From: Symsagittifera roscoffensis | Taxonomy: Eukaryota; Xenacoelomorpha; Acoela; Convolutidae | DNA: 64,000 nucleotides | Direction: 5' to 3' | NCBI RefSeq assembly: GCF_963678635.1 | Contig: NC_087063.1 | Span: 49,611,220-49,675,219 of the forward strand | Shown: positions 49,301-58,759 of the stretch, piece by piece | Layout: every line of letters starts with the position of its first letter | Position numbering within the stretch: the stretch's first letter is position 1 | Program-made: the position numbers and the translations under genes | The notes under the pieces: model-generated | What the model saw: only the letters and a program-made list of their open reading frames with translations | The model's database searches: none | Told to the model about the DNA's origin: nothing

Positions 49301-52300
49301 TACAATTCTTTAAAAAAAATTCGGAAATTGCTCAATTTAGAGTCAGTTGTTCGAATTTTGAAAAACGCTTCTTGCAAACTTCATAATTTTTTCACTAATA
49401 AATTAAAGCTGTTGCACTTTATTGAAGCGATGCTTTAGAGTTTACAATAATCATAAACAAACTTTTCGTTTTCCCAGACAGTTGACAACCTAACCAGGTA
49501 CAATAATCAAAAATTTTTCTTCCAAACTATTAAAAATCTTCTCAACAAAACAGACCTCCTGATATTTTTTGTAAATTTCCTAACAGTAAAAGCTTCCCAC
49601 ATGTTGACCATCTATACATGTTTTAAGAAAGCTTTAATTGCATTGATCCTAGTAATTATTTCAACTTATCATTTTTGTTGAAAACTACTACCAAGAACAT
49701 TCATTTTAAAACTTCGTCGAAAACTTCTAAAAAGAAATATCAAAGATGCTGATCCAACCCCTAAAACAGATTCCCCATCTAGCAACCTATCCCAACATCC
49801 GAACTAAAACCTCCGTACAACTCCTACTATCTCAATTCAATCAACTCAGTATCTAATGTCTACTAGTATAATATACGTAGAAAACCCATATACCTTTGAA
49901 GATAGACAAGCACCCTTAATACAACCATTAACACCAGCTCATCACGACACTCCCTTAAGTGAACCATAGTACAAACCATCCTATAATATCCACCCAACAT
50001 TACCATTAGGTCTGAATAGAACAAGATAACATAATCCAAACCGAAACCCGAATAATCAAATTGATCGACAAATAATTCATACATGACGAAACAAGAATTT
50101 GACAACACCACAAGTTAAATTCAACATACCCTCATCTTCTACATCACCCCCTTTAATCTCTCAAGCAATACACTACAAAATGCACCTTCGCCAGTAAATT
50201 TCAATTCACAGCAAAACACACCGATTTTTTCATCAGAATAGTTAGGTTCAACACCTACTTTTGAAAAAATCAAAGAAAACCGTTTAATCCCCCAACCTCT
50301 CTACAAGAGCTCCCACTTTGAAAGAACTTTTTTTTTCCAAGTTGATTCAAACCTCGCCGACAATCAAATCGATAGTTCTTCAGAAACAACGTCATAAATT
50401 CTACCAGAAACAAATTTCCTACCATCAACACCTTCCATAACAAGTATATCATCTTTAAATATTTTCCCAATAGACCTTCAACGTCATCAAAATAATAGAT
50501 TTCAATAACTACAAAAAAGCACGACGACTATGTTGAAACACTTCCGCAGCAGCACCTCCTTTTTTGATTATTTTTTAGATATCAGCCGCCGACACAATTG
50601 GGCACTAAATTGACTACAGTTCAGACACGATACACTTAAGATATCCAAGATCATAACATCAAAAACTATCTCAGCAGAAATTATAAAAAAAATTTGAAAT
50701 AGTATTGAAAATTAAATAAACTCACCAATCACCCACTACCACTATCTCAATGTGACATCCTTGCCTCGTCCATTGATTTATTTGCACAGATTTAATTTAC
50801 AAATACGATAGATTTACAAAAAAGACCATAAATTATACGTCATTTCGTATTCTACTTTCAGAAATATCATACACATTATCTATTAAAATTTTTTTATTAA
50901 TTAACTCCCTTTACCTCTAATCACATCAGGAACCAAGTAATCACATACACTGGTATTCACTGGAACCACGAAATCAGAAACACCTGTATTCACAAACAGG
51001 ACCACAGATTTTTTTAGTAAGTCACTTTGATTGCGAAAACATTCAACAAAAAACACTACAACAAGTTACCCAAGGCGAATCAGCACCCCAAGCACACGAA
51101 AAAACTTAAGTATTTGCAACCTTTTACTCAAAAACGCGCGCTATAAATCTAACAGGTTATAGGTACACAGGTAATTTTTCTGTAGTAAAATTGAACGATT
51201 CTTACATCTTGATCCCGAAGACTGTAAAAAGTAACTAAACGTTGAAAGTTAGTGAAACAAAAAGACATCACTCGAACACTAGTAAATTTTCAAGTTTCCC
51301 AGGTTCAGCACATCAACATCAACTTGAACAACATCAAAGCCATATACAACTAGATGAAAAATTTCCCTACCACAGTGCACACGAACAATTAACTTACAAT
51401 CTTCATGATAATTATCGGATACCCCGCCAATTAATTGACCACTCCATTTGTAAAGCTAGCAGAAAGGACTCAGGATACCAAAAAGTAATTTTCTTTGAAT
51501 GGAAATCAAAGCCTGAACAAATTCAACTTACACGCCATTTAAAAGGTGATACTAGATTAAATCAAGGATTCGGCTTATCGTGTTAAATTGATCAAGGATA
51601 TTGCGATCCCACCGCCCGCAACAAGGCAACCAATGTTTGGTTTCCTGAAAACACATGTGCTACCTTTCAATTTGCTAAAATCTAGATAGGATTAAGTTCT
51701 ACAAAAATTTTTTATCGAATCTATACCTTTTGAACGAGTCAATTTTATTGGAACGAAATAAGCTGAAAATCCCTATAGAAATATACAAAGTGTTGAAAAA
51801 AGTTTTCAAGTACATACGGAAACTGAATTAGCATGCAAATTTTGTAAACCACTATTTAGAACTCAATACTCTGAATTACTAGTTGAATATAAAAAAGTTT
51901 TTGTTAGGAAAACAGGAAAACTCATAATCCACTAAAAAACTACAAAACAAAACAGAAACGATGAAAAGTCTTACATACCAGTCACACTACAAAGAAATAA
52001 TGGACGAGTTGATGGAAAACTCCTACTAAGAAATCGTGACAGTACACGCCTACAAGAAGTGCCACTAATGAACAACACATTCTGTGGAGCAATCTATTAT
52101 GGCACCCATTTCGACATGAAATTTGACTTCACCTTTCGTCGAATTTTTCAAGAAATGTCACCATGAGAGCTTGAAACACTCTATCACTTATGTGAACTAG
52201 AAGGAACACAAACATTACAATCACTCGCATTAGCTGTATAAAAAATACCATAAACAGGATACCTACTCTCAGGCATACGCTCACGTTTTATTGATTACGA

Positions 52301-55082
52301 AGGAAACATCCTTTACTATTATACCTTCACTAAAAATCATCGCTATGTGTTTTCGAAGACAAAAAATAATACCAAAGGATACCTTTATTTTTCAAAAACA
52401 AAATTCAATTTGTAGAAACACTATCACGACGTACATATCTTTGGGAGACTATGGCTATCAATTTTTTTGTTTATTCACGTAATTTAATCGCATTTTTGAA
52501 GAAAAAATTTGATTTTTTTTTACTTATACAACTTGGTGGACACATACTGTACTTATTGCACAACAGTTGGCTAACCTAGCTATTATTAAGTTCTTGAGGT
52601 TATAATAGGGCAGCAATCTTTTTTAGTTTAAAGTTTTCGGTTTTTAGAAGAACAGCTTACATGCATATTTTTACTGTGCCTTGATTTTTTCAAAATCTTT
52701 TTAATTATCTCTGACAAAATCAAAAACAGTGTTTTCTATTTTTTTTTCACAAGAGGTACTTTTTATAGCTGGTAACGCATCACCTGGATTAATCATCTTG
52801 CCTCAATTTAAATTGGAAGTTTTTCTGAGGCGAATCAGTTTGATGCGTAAGCTACGCGCTGCTAGAGTTAGGAAATTTTGCAGGCGTTAATGATCCAAAA
52901 TTAGCCCAACAAGCAATTTTCAATCTTGAAAACCCCTAGTGTACAAAAAACAAGAAGCTTATAATATCTTAAAATGACGTGAACAAAATATCGTTTAAAA
53001 ACCGTCAAGGAACACCCTACTCAGGGTTTTAAACTCTCGACTAACCCTAAAAGATTTATTTCGGGTGGTCAAGAGGTTATATTTCGGGTCGTTCTCCGTT
53101 TCTATTGTATATGTCATCGGTTGGTTGACCCTCCCTTAATCTTTTCTGACGGAGTCTACTACGCTAAAAATTGGGTGGTGCACGCCAAAAAAAAACAAGA
53201 TTCTAAAAATTGAGAGTCTGTGGGCGCCAAGAAGATCACATAGAAAAAAGGGCCGAAAAAAATTAGTTTGATAGATTTTACTGTATTTGAGGGGTTTGAT
53301 GATTTGATGGTGATGGGAAAAATGATTTAGCCGAAAAAGACACAAATTGACTGAAAATTCGTGTAATATCACCCTTCGCATCGAATCCAAGGCCCAAAAC
53401 ATAAAAGCTCTATTCAGCTCTCAAAACAATTTGGACAATTTTTATAGACGAAATGAGCCCCAAATCTCCTAAATGTAAAAAAACGCATGAAATTTTTTCT
53501 CCAATGTCAATATAAAACGCATTTTAAAATTAGCATGATAAAGATAATTTAATGCCAGCAGCCAGGAAAGGTCTGGTAAATCTTATTCACTTGAAAATCA
53601 GTTTATAGCTTTCATTGTTAGCTAAGACAGACAAAGTTTGCAAAAAATACGACCAGGCTTGTGAAAGCGTAGTAGCCATAAATCAAACCTTAGTTCGTCC
53701 ATTATTCTTATTGGTTAAACACGTCCATTTTTTTCAGATTTGAAAGAGATCTCATCCAAAAAAGAGAAGCCAAACAAACTGACAATAGTCGGAGTCATTC
53801 TATCGTACCAAATCCAGCTTGCAACTTACCCTAACGTAATCGTTTCAATGACACTGGGACTATTCCGAGTGTTTCTCACACCAATGTTGACAGAGGTAAG
53901 GCACGGCGCTTAAGAAGTCGAAAAGTTTTAGTGGAGAAACTAATATAAATTTGGTGTCAAATTAACGTTTTTACACGCTTAAAGTACTCAAAAATTTTAG
54001 GTTTCTTCAGCTTTTTAACTTCAGCTTAACATATATTTTATCGAGAAACCTCGGTAAGATACGTTCTCTGTATACTACAAAAGTCTGCCTGTGTTATCTT
54101 TCAGGTAGTGAAGGTTGCAGAGAAAAAAATCTGGTGCTTCTTCGTACCCGCTCCAGCTATGGCACTAGTTCTCAGCCCTGTAGTTGGAATTCTAATCACG
54201 TGGAAATACAAATGGACCATTTTTCTTCTGTCTCCCATCGTTGGAAGTATTGGCAGTTTCCTCTTCTGTATTGTGACATTTAACTTGTTTCTAGATGGGA
54301 CGGCTGCTCAACTAGTAATGGTTGCAGGTGACATTCGAAAAGCACACAGTTTAGAAACTTTAGAGCTCTCCTGATACCCCCAAAATGACCATATTTGGCA
54401 AACTATTTTAGGCTACGGCCAGATTTTCTGGAATGTTGCTGGAATGTTTTGACCAAATAATCTCCTCAAAATTATTTTATATCGTTTTGTGCAGAAATAG
54501 ATGCCGTAAAATAATACAAAGGGAGGCCCTTTTAAAAAATTCGGCTGCCTAAAATGGAAAAGGTCGCCCCACCCCCACCTAACACTTCCGGCGCACTAAA
54601 ACTCAAGTTCTCTTTTTGCATTTTTGGTGAGCAAATACACAAAATAATTGGGTTTGCCAAAACGGCAAAATTTTGTTACAAAGATTTATCTTAATTGATG
54701 AAATTAACTGTTTGCTATTTTTGACACATCAGGATTGGTTTGTTTCGGGTTCAGTTTCAGCGCAAGCTGGGTTGTCAGTTGTGTCATAAGCGACGAAATT
54801 TTCGAAGCCTTCTCTCCGAACGACGCGAAAAAAGAATACAGAATTCTAATGTCAACCTGGAATAGCAACATTTGCTACATGGGGGGACGATGTATTGGAA
54901 ACGCACTGGTCGGGGGAGTACTCTTTGATCTGACTGGATTCAAAGGGGTCATTTTGATCCAATTATTTTTGTATCTTTCATCGGTCTTAGCCGCTCTATC
55001 GACTTACTACCAGTTTCGAAAGAAGACTAAAGCCAGCAGAGTACTTGTTTCAGTGACACCTGGTGGCAATACACAACTTTAA
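28261..55082 (+). CDS. SLC18B1-like MFS transporter gene (five exons, 22-kb intron)
   Basis: The predicted protein of roughly 450 residues is a 12-helix major-facilitator transporter, best matched by memory to the vesicular amine/polyamine transporter-like SLC18B1 group, so an integral membrane H+-antiporter-type carrier is likely. Exon 1 gives helix 1 and the first luminal-loop motif. Exon 2 gives helices 2-6. Exons 3-5 give the C-terminal half. Phases agree: exon 2 ends in phase 1 at CTG|GTAAGG, exon 3 starts with two bases after TTTTCAG, exons 3/4 join in phase 0, exons 4/5 in phase 1. Introns 3 and 4 are only 209 and 405 bp; intron 2 is 22,219 bp. The substrate cannot be told from sequence. 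The exon 1 donor is the weak point. Confidence 0.75.
28468..28748 (+). mobile_element. hAT-like MITE fragment in intron 1
   Basis: In order it has the blocks ttttctcgagg, ggtcgaccaaattgatttca, gacaataatgaccttaattt, gcgttttcgacgcgagctcc and cccctcaaacttagtacata, the same as in the 59.5-kb copy. Terminal sequence is missing at both sides. Minus-strand frames here are shadows. Confidence 0.6.
28812..29210. mobile_element. 399-bp element with ~80-bp terminal inverted repeats
   Basis: The left arm (28,812-28,892) reads ctaagctaagtttgag ... cctttttgttactctttg ... attcttagcttggtgtattg. The right arm (about 29,125-29,210) is its reverse complement with an extra 'gatcaaa' repeat and a few changes. 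The middle ~230 bp holds no frame. No target duplication could be fixed. A foldback/MITE-type element in intron 1. Confidence 0.8.
29262..30480 (+). pseudogene. LINE (Jockey/CR1-like) reverse transcriptase, 5'-truncated
   Basis: The readable fragments in order are: YRPVSIFS near 29,432; GFCPMHSTTTSLS near 29,540; a motif-A region LELSKAVNMVYHRTLL near 29,640, where the catalytic Asp is lost; GVPQGSVLIPTSF near 29,810; and YADN near 29,900 in place of YADD. Downstream frames to 30,476 resemble the C-terminal LINE region. Frameshifts and stops separate the pieces, so it is dead. It lies in intron 1 in the same orientation as the gene. Confidence 0.8.
31012..31518 (+). CDS. Exon 2 of the SLC18B1-like transporter
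   Basis: Encodes GLTKTNVGTICGF and then helices 2-6. The stretch around GSLIGGFLFNFGGYFVPFL corresponds to the helix 5/6 'GPPVGGFLY..FGYEVPF' region of the family. The start is placed after CTAAAG on homology; an upstream AG at 30,995 is also in frame. The end is a strong donor, CTG|GTAAGGAGT, leaving phase 1. Reading past the donor meets a stop at 31,548, as expected for intron. Confidence 0.85.
32130..32440 (+). repeat. LTR-like module, copy 4 (left edge of intronic retroelement)
   Basis: Matches 13,866-14,200 in order (aaccaatcat, a run of tctcctct, 'actaagaagttgcac', 'tctatccggccgaaaa'). It sits just upstream of the strand-skewed block, as a 5' LTR would. Ends not defined. Confidence 0.4.
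32640..35640 (+). other. Leader-like region of intronic retroelement, no gene recognised
   Basis: A-rich on the + strand. The only notable frame is 34,561-34,833 (90 codons from an ATG), with no known motif, ending shortly before the gag region. It may be decayed leader or N-terminal gag. Confidence 0.35.
35706..37258 (+). pseudogene. gag: Intronic retroelement gag (capsid and nucleocapsid), decayed
   Basis: The open stretch 35,706-35,978 encodes ENSVENFLNVV...RRTAMIQITLDGAAQNCFSDL...SDWKRFKQEF, a capsid-type pattern of LTR-element Gag proteins. Downstream frames are broken. At about 37,020-37,190 a run very rich in Asn, Ser, Arg and Gln (for example YNNRNNSYQNRSQNYSQSS) looks like a basic nucleocapsid tail. 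No zinc knuckle was found. Confidence 0.6.
37560..39340 (+). pseudogene. pol: Intronic retroelement protease and reverse transcriptase, decayed
   Basis: The protease motif DSGAE is at 37,598-37,612, preceded by an in-frame TAA. The RT is readable from about 38,757: KMVLDARYLNSL, SINGQYYETADKNSAHTQ, LFYSISRGPAVFPAFM, then HSDD at 39,105-39,116 where YxDD is expected. In-frame stops include a TAA before GILSSI and a TGA after MRKTL. Substitution of Tyr in the active-site box and the stops make it inactive. Confidence 0.7.
39341..40910 (+). pseudogene. Intronic retroelement RNase H/connector and integrase, copy 1
   Basis: Stop-interrupted sequence leads to an integrase-core-like segment at about 40,330-40,440 (SVDAKIPFPLFSE...YIMVTLDAFTHY), matching the region with the first catalytic Asp. 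Downstream, near 40,545-40,620, PWTNELFEGMNHSLQQI matches the segment with the catalytic Glu. Frameshifts lie between them. A second copy is at 47,435-48,100. Confidence 0.6.
43046..45370 (+). repeat. Three tandem ~770-bp units
   Basis: Units start at gttagg at 43,046, 43,809 and 44,591 (periods 763 and 782). Each has the blocks aatcccccaacctcttcaca, tatcagccgccgacacaatt and ttaactccctttacctctaa. Block 2 has a single unit at 50,241-51,000. A polypeptide-like run ENRLIPQPLH is kept in each copy, but stops are frequent. Confidence 0.85.
45480..46345 (+). pseudogene. Envelope-like frame, copy 1 (decayed)
   Basis: Aligned to the better-kept copy at 51,148-52,490, with more frameshifts. It lies downstream of the integrase, where an env gene would be. 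Assignment rests on position and a general impression of the readable copy. Confidence 0.3.
47435..48100 (+). pseudogene. Integrase, copy 2 (partial)
   Basis: The open stretch 47,767-48,093 continues from a WTNGLFKA/GMN-type segment, SLQQILRCIICGNDKK...WSADVKLVQLALIS, equivalent to the conserved part after the catalytic Glu. The core upstream is frameshifted. Closer to open than copy 1. Confidence 0.55.
50241..51000 (+). repeat. Single ~770-bp unit of block 2
   Basis: One copy of the unit that is triplicated at 43,046-45,370, between the same flanking regions. The minus-strand frame at 50,270-50,470 is a shadow. Confidence 0.8.
51148..52490 (+). pseudogene. Envelope-like frame, copy 2
   Basis: One frame is readable from about 51,148 to 51,583 with a single stop, near 51,238. 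It has a possible N-glycosylation site (NFS) near 51,170 and a His/Gln-rich stretch around SAHQHQLEQHQSH. Broken frames continue to about 52,490, with Cys-containing segments such as YCDPTARNKATNVWFPE and ELETLYHLCELEGTQTLQSL. Location after pol and before the end of the strand-skewed block suggests an env-type protein. No signal peptide or membrane anchor could be confirmed. Alternatives are an accessory or read-through gag-like product. Confidence 0.35.
52491..53737. other. Distal intron 2, no gene recognised
   Basis: Base composition changes abruptly from A/C-skewed to T-rich near 52,490. A minus-strand frame at 53,136-53,402 has no motif. Ends in the polypyrimidine tract and acceptor of exon 3. 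Confidence 0.5.
53738..53895 (+). CDS. Exon 3 of the SLC18B1-like transporter
   Basis: 158 bp between TTTTTTTCAG and GAG|GTAAGG. Encodes the central cytoplasmic loop (DLKEISSKKEKPNKL) and helix 7 (ATYPNVIVSMTLGLFRVFL). The two leading bases complete a GAT codon with the last base of exon 2. Confidence 0.85.
54105..54327 (+). CDS. Exon 4 of the SLC18B1-like transporter
   Basis: 223 bp between ATCTTTCAG and GCAG|GTGACA. Encodes helices 8-10: APAMALVLSPVVGILITWKY, then a second and third hydrophobic run (LLSPIVGSIGSFLFCIVTF; AAQLVMVAG). Starts in phase 0, ends in phase 1. The frame continues past the donor to a TGA, consistent with intron. Confidence 0.85.
54733..55082 (+). CDS. Exon 5 of the SLC18B1-like transporter, with stop
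   Basis: Starts after ACATCAG in phase 1 and encodes LVCFGFSFSASWVVSCVISDEIF and helices 11-12. The run GNALVGGVLFDLTGFKGVI matches the 'GPTLGGFLYEKIGFEWA' region near the end of SLC18B1-like proteins. A basic/Ser tail precedes the TAA at 55,080-55,082. Confidence 0.88.
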
Positions 55083-55136
55083 GTTTCGAACTGCATTGAC
55101 CACTCAGAAAAATAGTAAATGCCAAATTGGGTGCAT

Positions 55137-55663
55137 TTTTTACCAGACCGACCTTTCACCAGACCACAATGCAATAATTTCATTGAAATAAGTTTAAATT
55201 AGTAGAAGTTTTCAAAAGGAATTATTTGCAAAACTTTCGGTAAATAATTGTCTTTAACCAAACTAAACGGCAAAAATACATCTGTCAATCAGTTTTGTTT
55301 ATCGAGTCCTGTAAAATGGGTATTTTCTCCTGGGCGAAAGGCTCATGGGCGGCGGGCCGAAAATAAAAACAGTCGAAAGTCAGTTTTAAAATGAATCAAT
55401 TTCCATTCAATGAGAAGGCTTAATTTGTTTCAATTTGCCGGCGGTCAGTGACAATTTAAAATTTTTGCATGTTTCTGCCGTTTTATATTCGGTAAAATTT
55501 AATATTAATTTTTACCTTCCTTGAGATTTTCACGCTTTTAAAATACTGAAATCTGATTGGCTGATTTTTGTTTTGACGCATTCTGTCTTTTGCCTATGGG
55601 AGATTCCACCTGGTAAAAGGTCCATGTTTCAACTTTTCTGGTAAAAGGTCGGTCTGGTAAAAA
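55137..55663. mobile_element. 527-bp TIR element after the transporter gene
   Basis: Terminal inverted repeats are tttttaccagaccgaccttt..accaga at 55,137 and its complement ending at 55,663 (about 27 bp, one or two mismatches). Each end itself holds the tandem motif ACCAGACC/ACCAGA. No frame and no clear target duplication. Confidence 0.75.
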
Positions 55664-56250
55664 GTCAGTCCACCAAATTGTTATCAATATCGGTGACCAT
55701 GAGCCGTTTTATCGGTCAAAAGCTATTGCGTTTTAGGTTTATTATTTTTTCGGGAATTGTTCTGACGTGTGGAAGTCAGTAAGAAGATGAAATTCGACGT
55801 CAAAATGAGCAGTTTTAGATTGATTAACTTCATTCAGATTCGTTGACCAAAAACATATTTTCAACATTTTGGCATTAACTATAACAAAGCTGCTCGTATC
55901 AGACCAAAGCCTTAAAAGTTCCGATTGCCTATTCATTAGTCTCGAATAATTTTTGGAAATAGAAGGATTGACAATTTATGAATTTTTGGCTGATACTATT
56001 GAAGCGTTAGTTTGTGAGTCGTTTATGGAATTAATAAGACAAATTAGCTAATTCAATTCAATTTGGAACTATTATTAGTGCGGTTAATTTGCCACCCATA
56101 AATATGCTGCGATCGATGCCCACACGCATTCAATTTTTCTAAAATTGGTCTGAGTATTAAAAAACCACCCCAGGCATATATATTCCTCACTTTTTTTGAA
56201 AATTGGATCGAAAATGGTCTATTTAAGTCAATGTTAATTACAATTGTACG
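55664..56250. other. Spacer, no gene recognised
   Basis: AT-rich; the minus-strand frame at 55,742-55,936 has no motif. The next element begins abruptly inside an integrase. Confidence 0.5.
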
Positions 56251-56274
56251 TAGTTAAAAAATATATCAAATTAT

Positions 56275-57645
56275 TTGTGGTGGCCTCACATGCATAAGGA
56301 TATCGTCAACCTGGCCGAGGAGTCTAGAAGCTGCACTCGCTATGGTGAGAACGCTAAATATATAATTCCGAAAATTTCGTCAAAACCGCTGCCACTGCTG
56401 ATGCAGCCAGGTCAAGAATTGCAATTAGATTATGCGAGACCACTTGAAGATCATAAGGGTAAGAAGATATACTTACTGGTTACTATTGATAAATACTCTA
56501 AGTTTCCGTCGGTTAAAGTCACGAAGTCTACTGGGGGAAAATCAACAATAAAATTTCTACGCACAAACATATACACACACGGAAAACCGGAGTAAATGAA
56601 AACGGATCAATTTTCCAGATTCAAAGGAAAAGCGATGAAAAACTTTTGTGCCGAAAACAAAATTGAACAAAAATTCTGTCTGGTGGGAGATCACCGAGGG
56701 TGTGGTCTGGTAGAAAGAACAATACATACAATTAAACGAAGACTCGGTGTCATGCTTTTAGATGAAAACGTCTTGTCAATCAAGCTTTGCCTAAGTACAA
56801 TAGTTAGGGATCTAAGGTTGAATAAACAAAAAACAGTCAAACGGTCCCCATTTGAAGCACACTTCGGAAGATTATTGAAAAATGAATTTAAAATTTTAAG
56901 AGATAGATTCATCAATGAGTCTGGTCGTTTAGATAAAGTGCATCTGGAACGATCTACACTTGCAGCTTCCCAACTGAAAAGAAGAATTGATCAATCGAGA
57001 GACATTGTGAAAATCGTCAGGAAAAGGCAGAACAGCCGGGACGTAAGCCCACTGTTTCAACCTAATTCATTCGCTGCCAGAGAACGAGAACGAGCGAAAG
57101 AACTGAAACAGTTATTAGAGGCAAACGCACGATGGAACGCCACAAGGAGAGATACGTCGGCCAACAATTTGAGAAGAATAGTGGATGAGAATAGTACAAA
57201 AAATCCGGAGCTCAGAAAGGAGTTATTGTACCCATGGGAGAAAAGATTCATAGAGGACAAGCCGAACCGCGACACTGGACCCATGTCAAGCAATTTTCTC
57301 CGAAAACACGAACAAAAAAAGAGTGGCAAGGCCCTGACAATCCCGCTCAAAGGAAAATTAATTGCCGAAACACCATCGACCGTGGAAACAGCTGCAGGTG
57401 CAGTATACATAAAAATAGACATAGCTAAGTCGAAAGTATCTGTAGCACCTGCAGTGAAAGGATCAGATCAGAAAAGGAGCCCAACGGGGGAGGAACCGAG
57501 AAGTAAGCTGCAGAAAACAGCAAGAGAAGATGAAGAGGTGGAAAGTGAGTCAAATGACGAGGACGCTAACCCAAATCAGCGGGAGTACCGTACGGTTCTG
57601 AATGAAGACAGCACTGCTAAAGATTTCAGAGTAGTCCAACGATAG
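56275..57645 (+). pseudogene. Gypsy element 2 integrase with long charged tail (one stop)
   Basis: Two in-frame pieces (56,275-56,595 and 56,596-57,645) are separated only by a TAA at 56,593-56,595. Visible: remains of the zinc domain (WWPHM; C-x2 with the second Cys replaced by Tyr), first catalytic Asp in LQLDYARP (about residue 52), second Asp in MKTDQFS, and Glu in GLVERT. The last two are exactly 35 residues apart, the D,D-35-E signature. About 230 residues of Lys/Arg/Glu-rich tail follow. 5'-truncated: no RT is present upstream. GDHRGCGLVERT parallels GDHRSNGLVDKL of element 1, so the two belong to one clade. Opposite-strand frames are shadows. Confidence 0.85.
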
Positions 57646-58424
57646 TAACCTCAAGCGACACAGAGGCGGGGGTGGCCTGAATTTGGCCGTCAAAAAGGCA
57701 AAGCCGAACAATGCAGGACCTCCATCGCACAATAAAAAAGGCGGTGTAGCCAAGCTCACAGCGCAAGAGAAAAATAAAAGCTGCAAAAGCAGTAAACACG
57801 GAATCGAAGGATGACAAAGCCGACAAAGATACACCAAAATCGTCGACTCCAAAGAAAACCGCGGACGGTACTAAACGCATCACTAGGCAAACAAACGAGA
57901 AAAAAATCTTGGATACGTTCCAGAATAAAGATATGACACCGGGAGAATGGGATGAATTAGCGGAACAAGTGATGACTAGAGGTGTCCAGAAAGAAGCGGA
58001 ACAAATCCTCACAATAAAGGCGGATACGATCGTTGAGTTTCCTCCACCAGGTTTCTCGGATAATTCGGATCAGGAGGAAGATCAAACTGTAGTGGGGTGA
58101 AGTGGCCGACAGATAAAAAATTAGGGGCCGAATCGGTACGGAAGCCCAGTGTCACACTCAGTAAAGCTAAATTGTTGTGAGGATGATATTTTTGATTTGA
58201 ACATGGCAGCTCTCGAAGCATACCGGACAAGATTGGCGATTTTCGAAACGGATACCGGAAAAACGACAGAATCAAAATCTGGATTATTGAAACGCCATTA
58301 TTTAAACGAAGATTCGGTCAAGCGTCGCTGGACATTTCCAAATCATGGAATGCCGCGCGGAAATTTCCGTTGCAGTTCGAGTCAGAAAAGAAACAAAGAG
58401 AGAAGAAACGAGCAAACCTAAAAC
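57646..58424 (+). pseudogene. 3' coding remnant of Gypsy element 2
   Basis: After the stop at 57,643 the Lys/Ala-rich reading continues in shifted frames to about 57,905. Two short frames follow: 57,909-58,100 (MTPGEWDELAEQVMTRG, acidic end) and 58,149-58,421 (MAALEAYRTRLAIFETDTG, basic end). No enzymatic motif; possibly a decayed gag-like or tail product. Located directly before the polypurine tract. Confidence 0.45.
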
Positions 58425-58498
58425 AAAACATTAAACTGTGCATTAAAACTCATATTGTATTTAAAATTTTATATGGTACTATATAAAATTTTATTGCC

Positions 58499-58508
58499 TT
58501 CGGGGGAA
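58499..58508 (+). promoter_or_regulatory. Polypurine tract of Gypsy element 2
   Basis: The G-rich run cgggggaa ends immediately before the LTR start TGTGGTACTG. Confidence 0.65.
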
Positions 58509-58759
58509 TGTGGTACTGTGTAGTACTGCTGCCACAGTAACCTTGGAAAGGTAGATTATTATTGTTTGTTTTTGTTGCTATTATGTACTCGAGGCTATTC
58601 TAGCAGGCCTACCTAAACGGTCACTTGAGTGTTCACTTATCTGTCAGAGAGTGAACAACTAGACCTCTGTATAAAAGAGTAACAGCAATGAGTCTAAGCT
58701 AAAGATATCAGTCTTTCTGATTTCATTTACTTATCAAGGACAAAGTATTAGTTATCACA
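58509..58759 (+). repeat. 3' LTR of Gypsy element 2
   Basis: 251 bp from TGTGGTACTG to TTATCACA, with TG...CA ends. A TATA-like box (tataaaag) lies at 58,670-58,677. No 5' partner is present in the window. Different in sequence from the element 1 LTRs although the length is similar. Confidence 0.7.

Larger units (their letters stand above)
46365..51990 (+). repeat. Tandem block 2 of intronic retroelement (partly scrambled)
   Basis: The order of homologies to block 1 is: 46,365-46,500 (=40,118-40,260), ~330 bp unmatched, 46,830-47,415 (=40,990-41,580), 47,420-48,180 (=40,250-40,960), 48,190-50,200 (=40,990-42,980), one ~770-bp unit, then the envelope-like region. The 40,990-type segment thus occurs twice in this block. 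Confidence 0.75.
31519..53737 (+). other. 22.2-kb intron 2, retroelement-filled
   Basis: Bounded by GTAAGG at 31,519 and TTTTTTTCAG at 53,728-53,737, with matching phase-1 exons. About 32.1 to 52.5 kb is retroelement DNA in the same orientation as the gene. From ~52,500 to 53,737 the base composition returns to that of ordinary intron and no gene is recognised. Confidence 0.8.

Noticed and set aside
57057-58012. Long minus-strand frames opposite the Gypsy integrase tail
   Set aside because: They are antisense shadows of a Lys/Arg/Glu-rich frame with an identified function and contain no domain.
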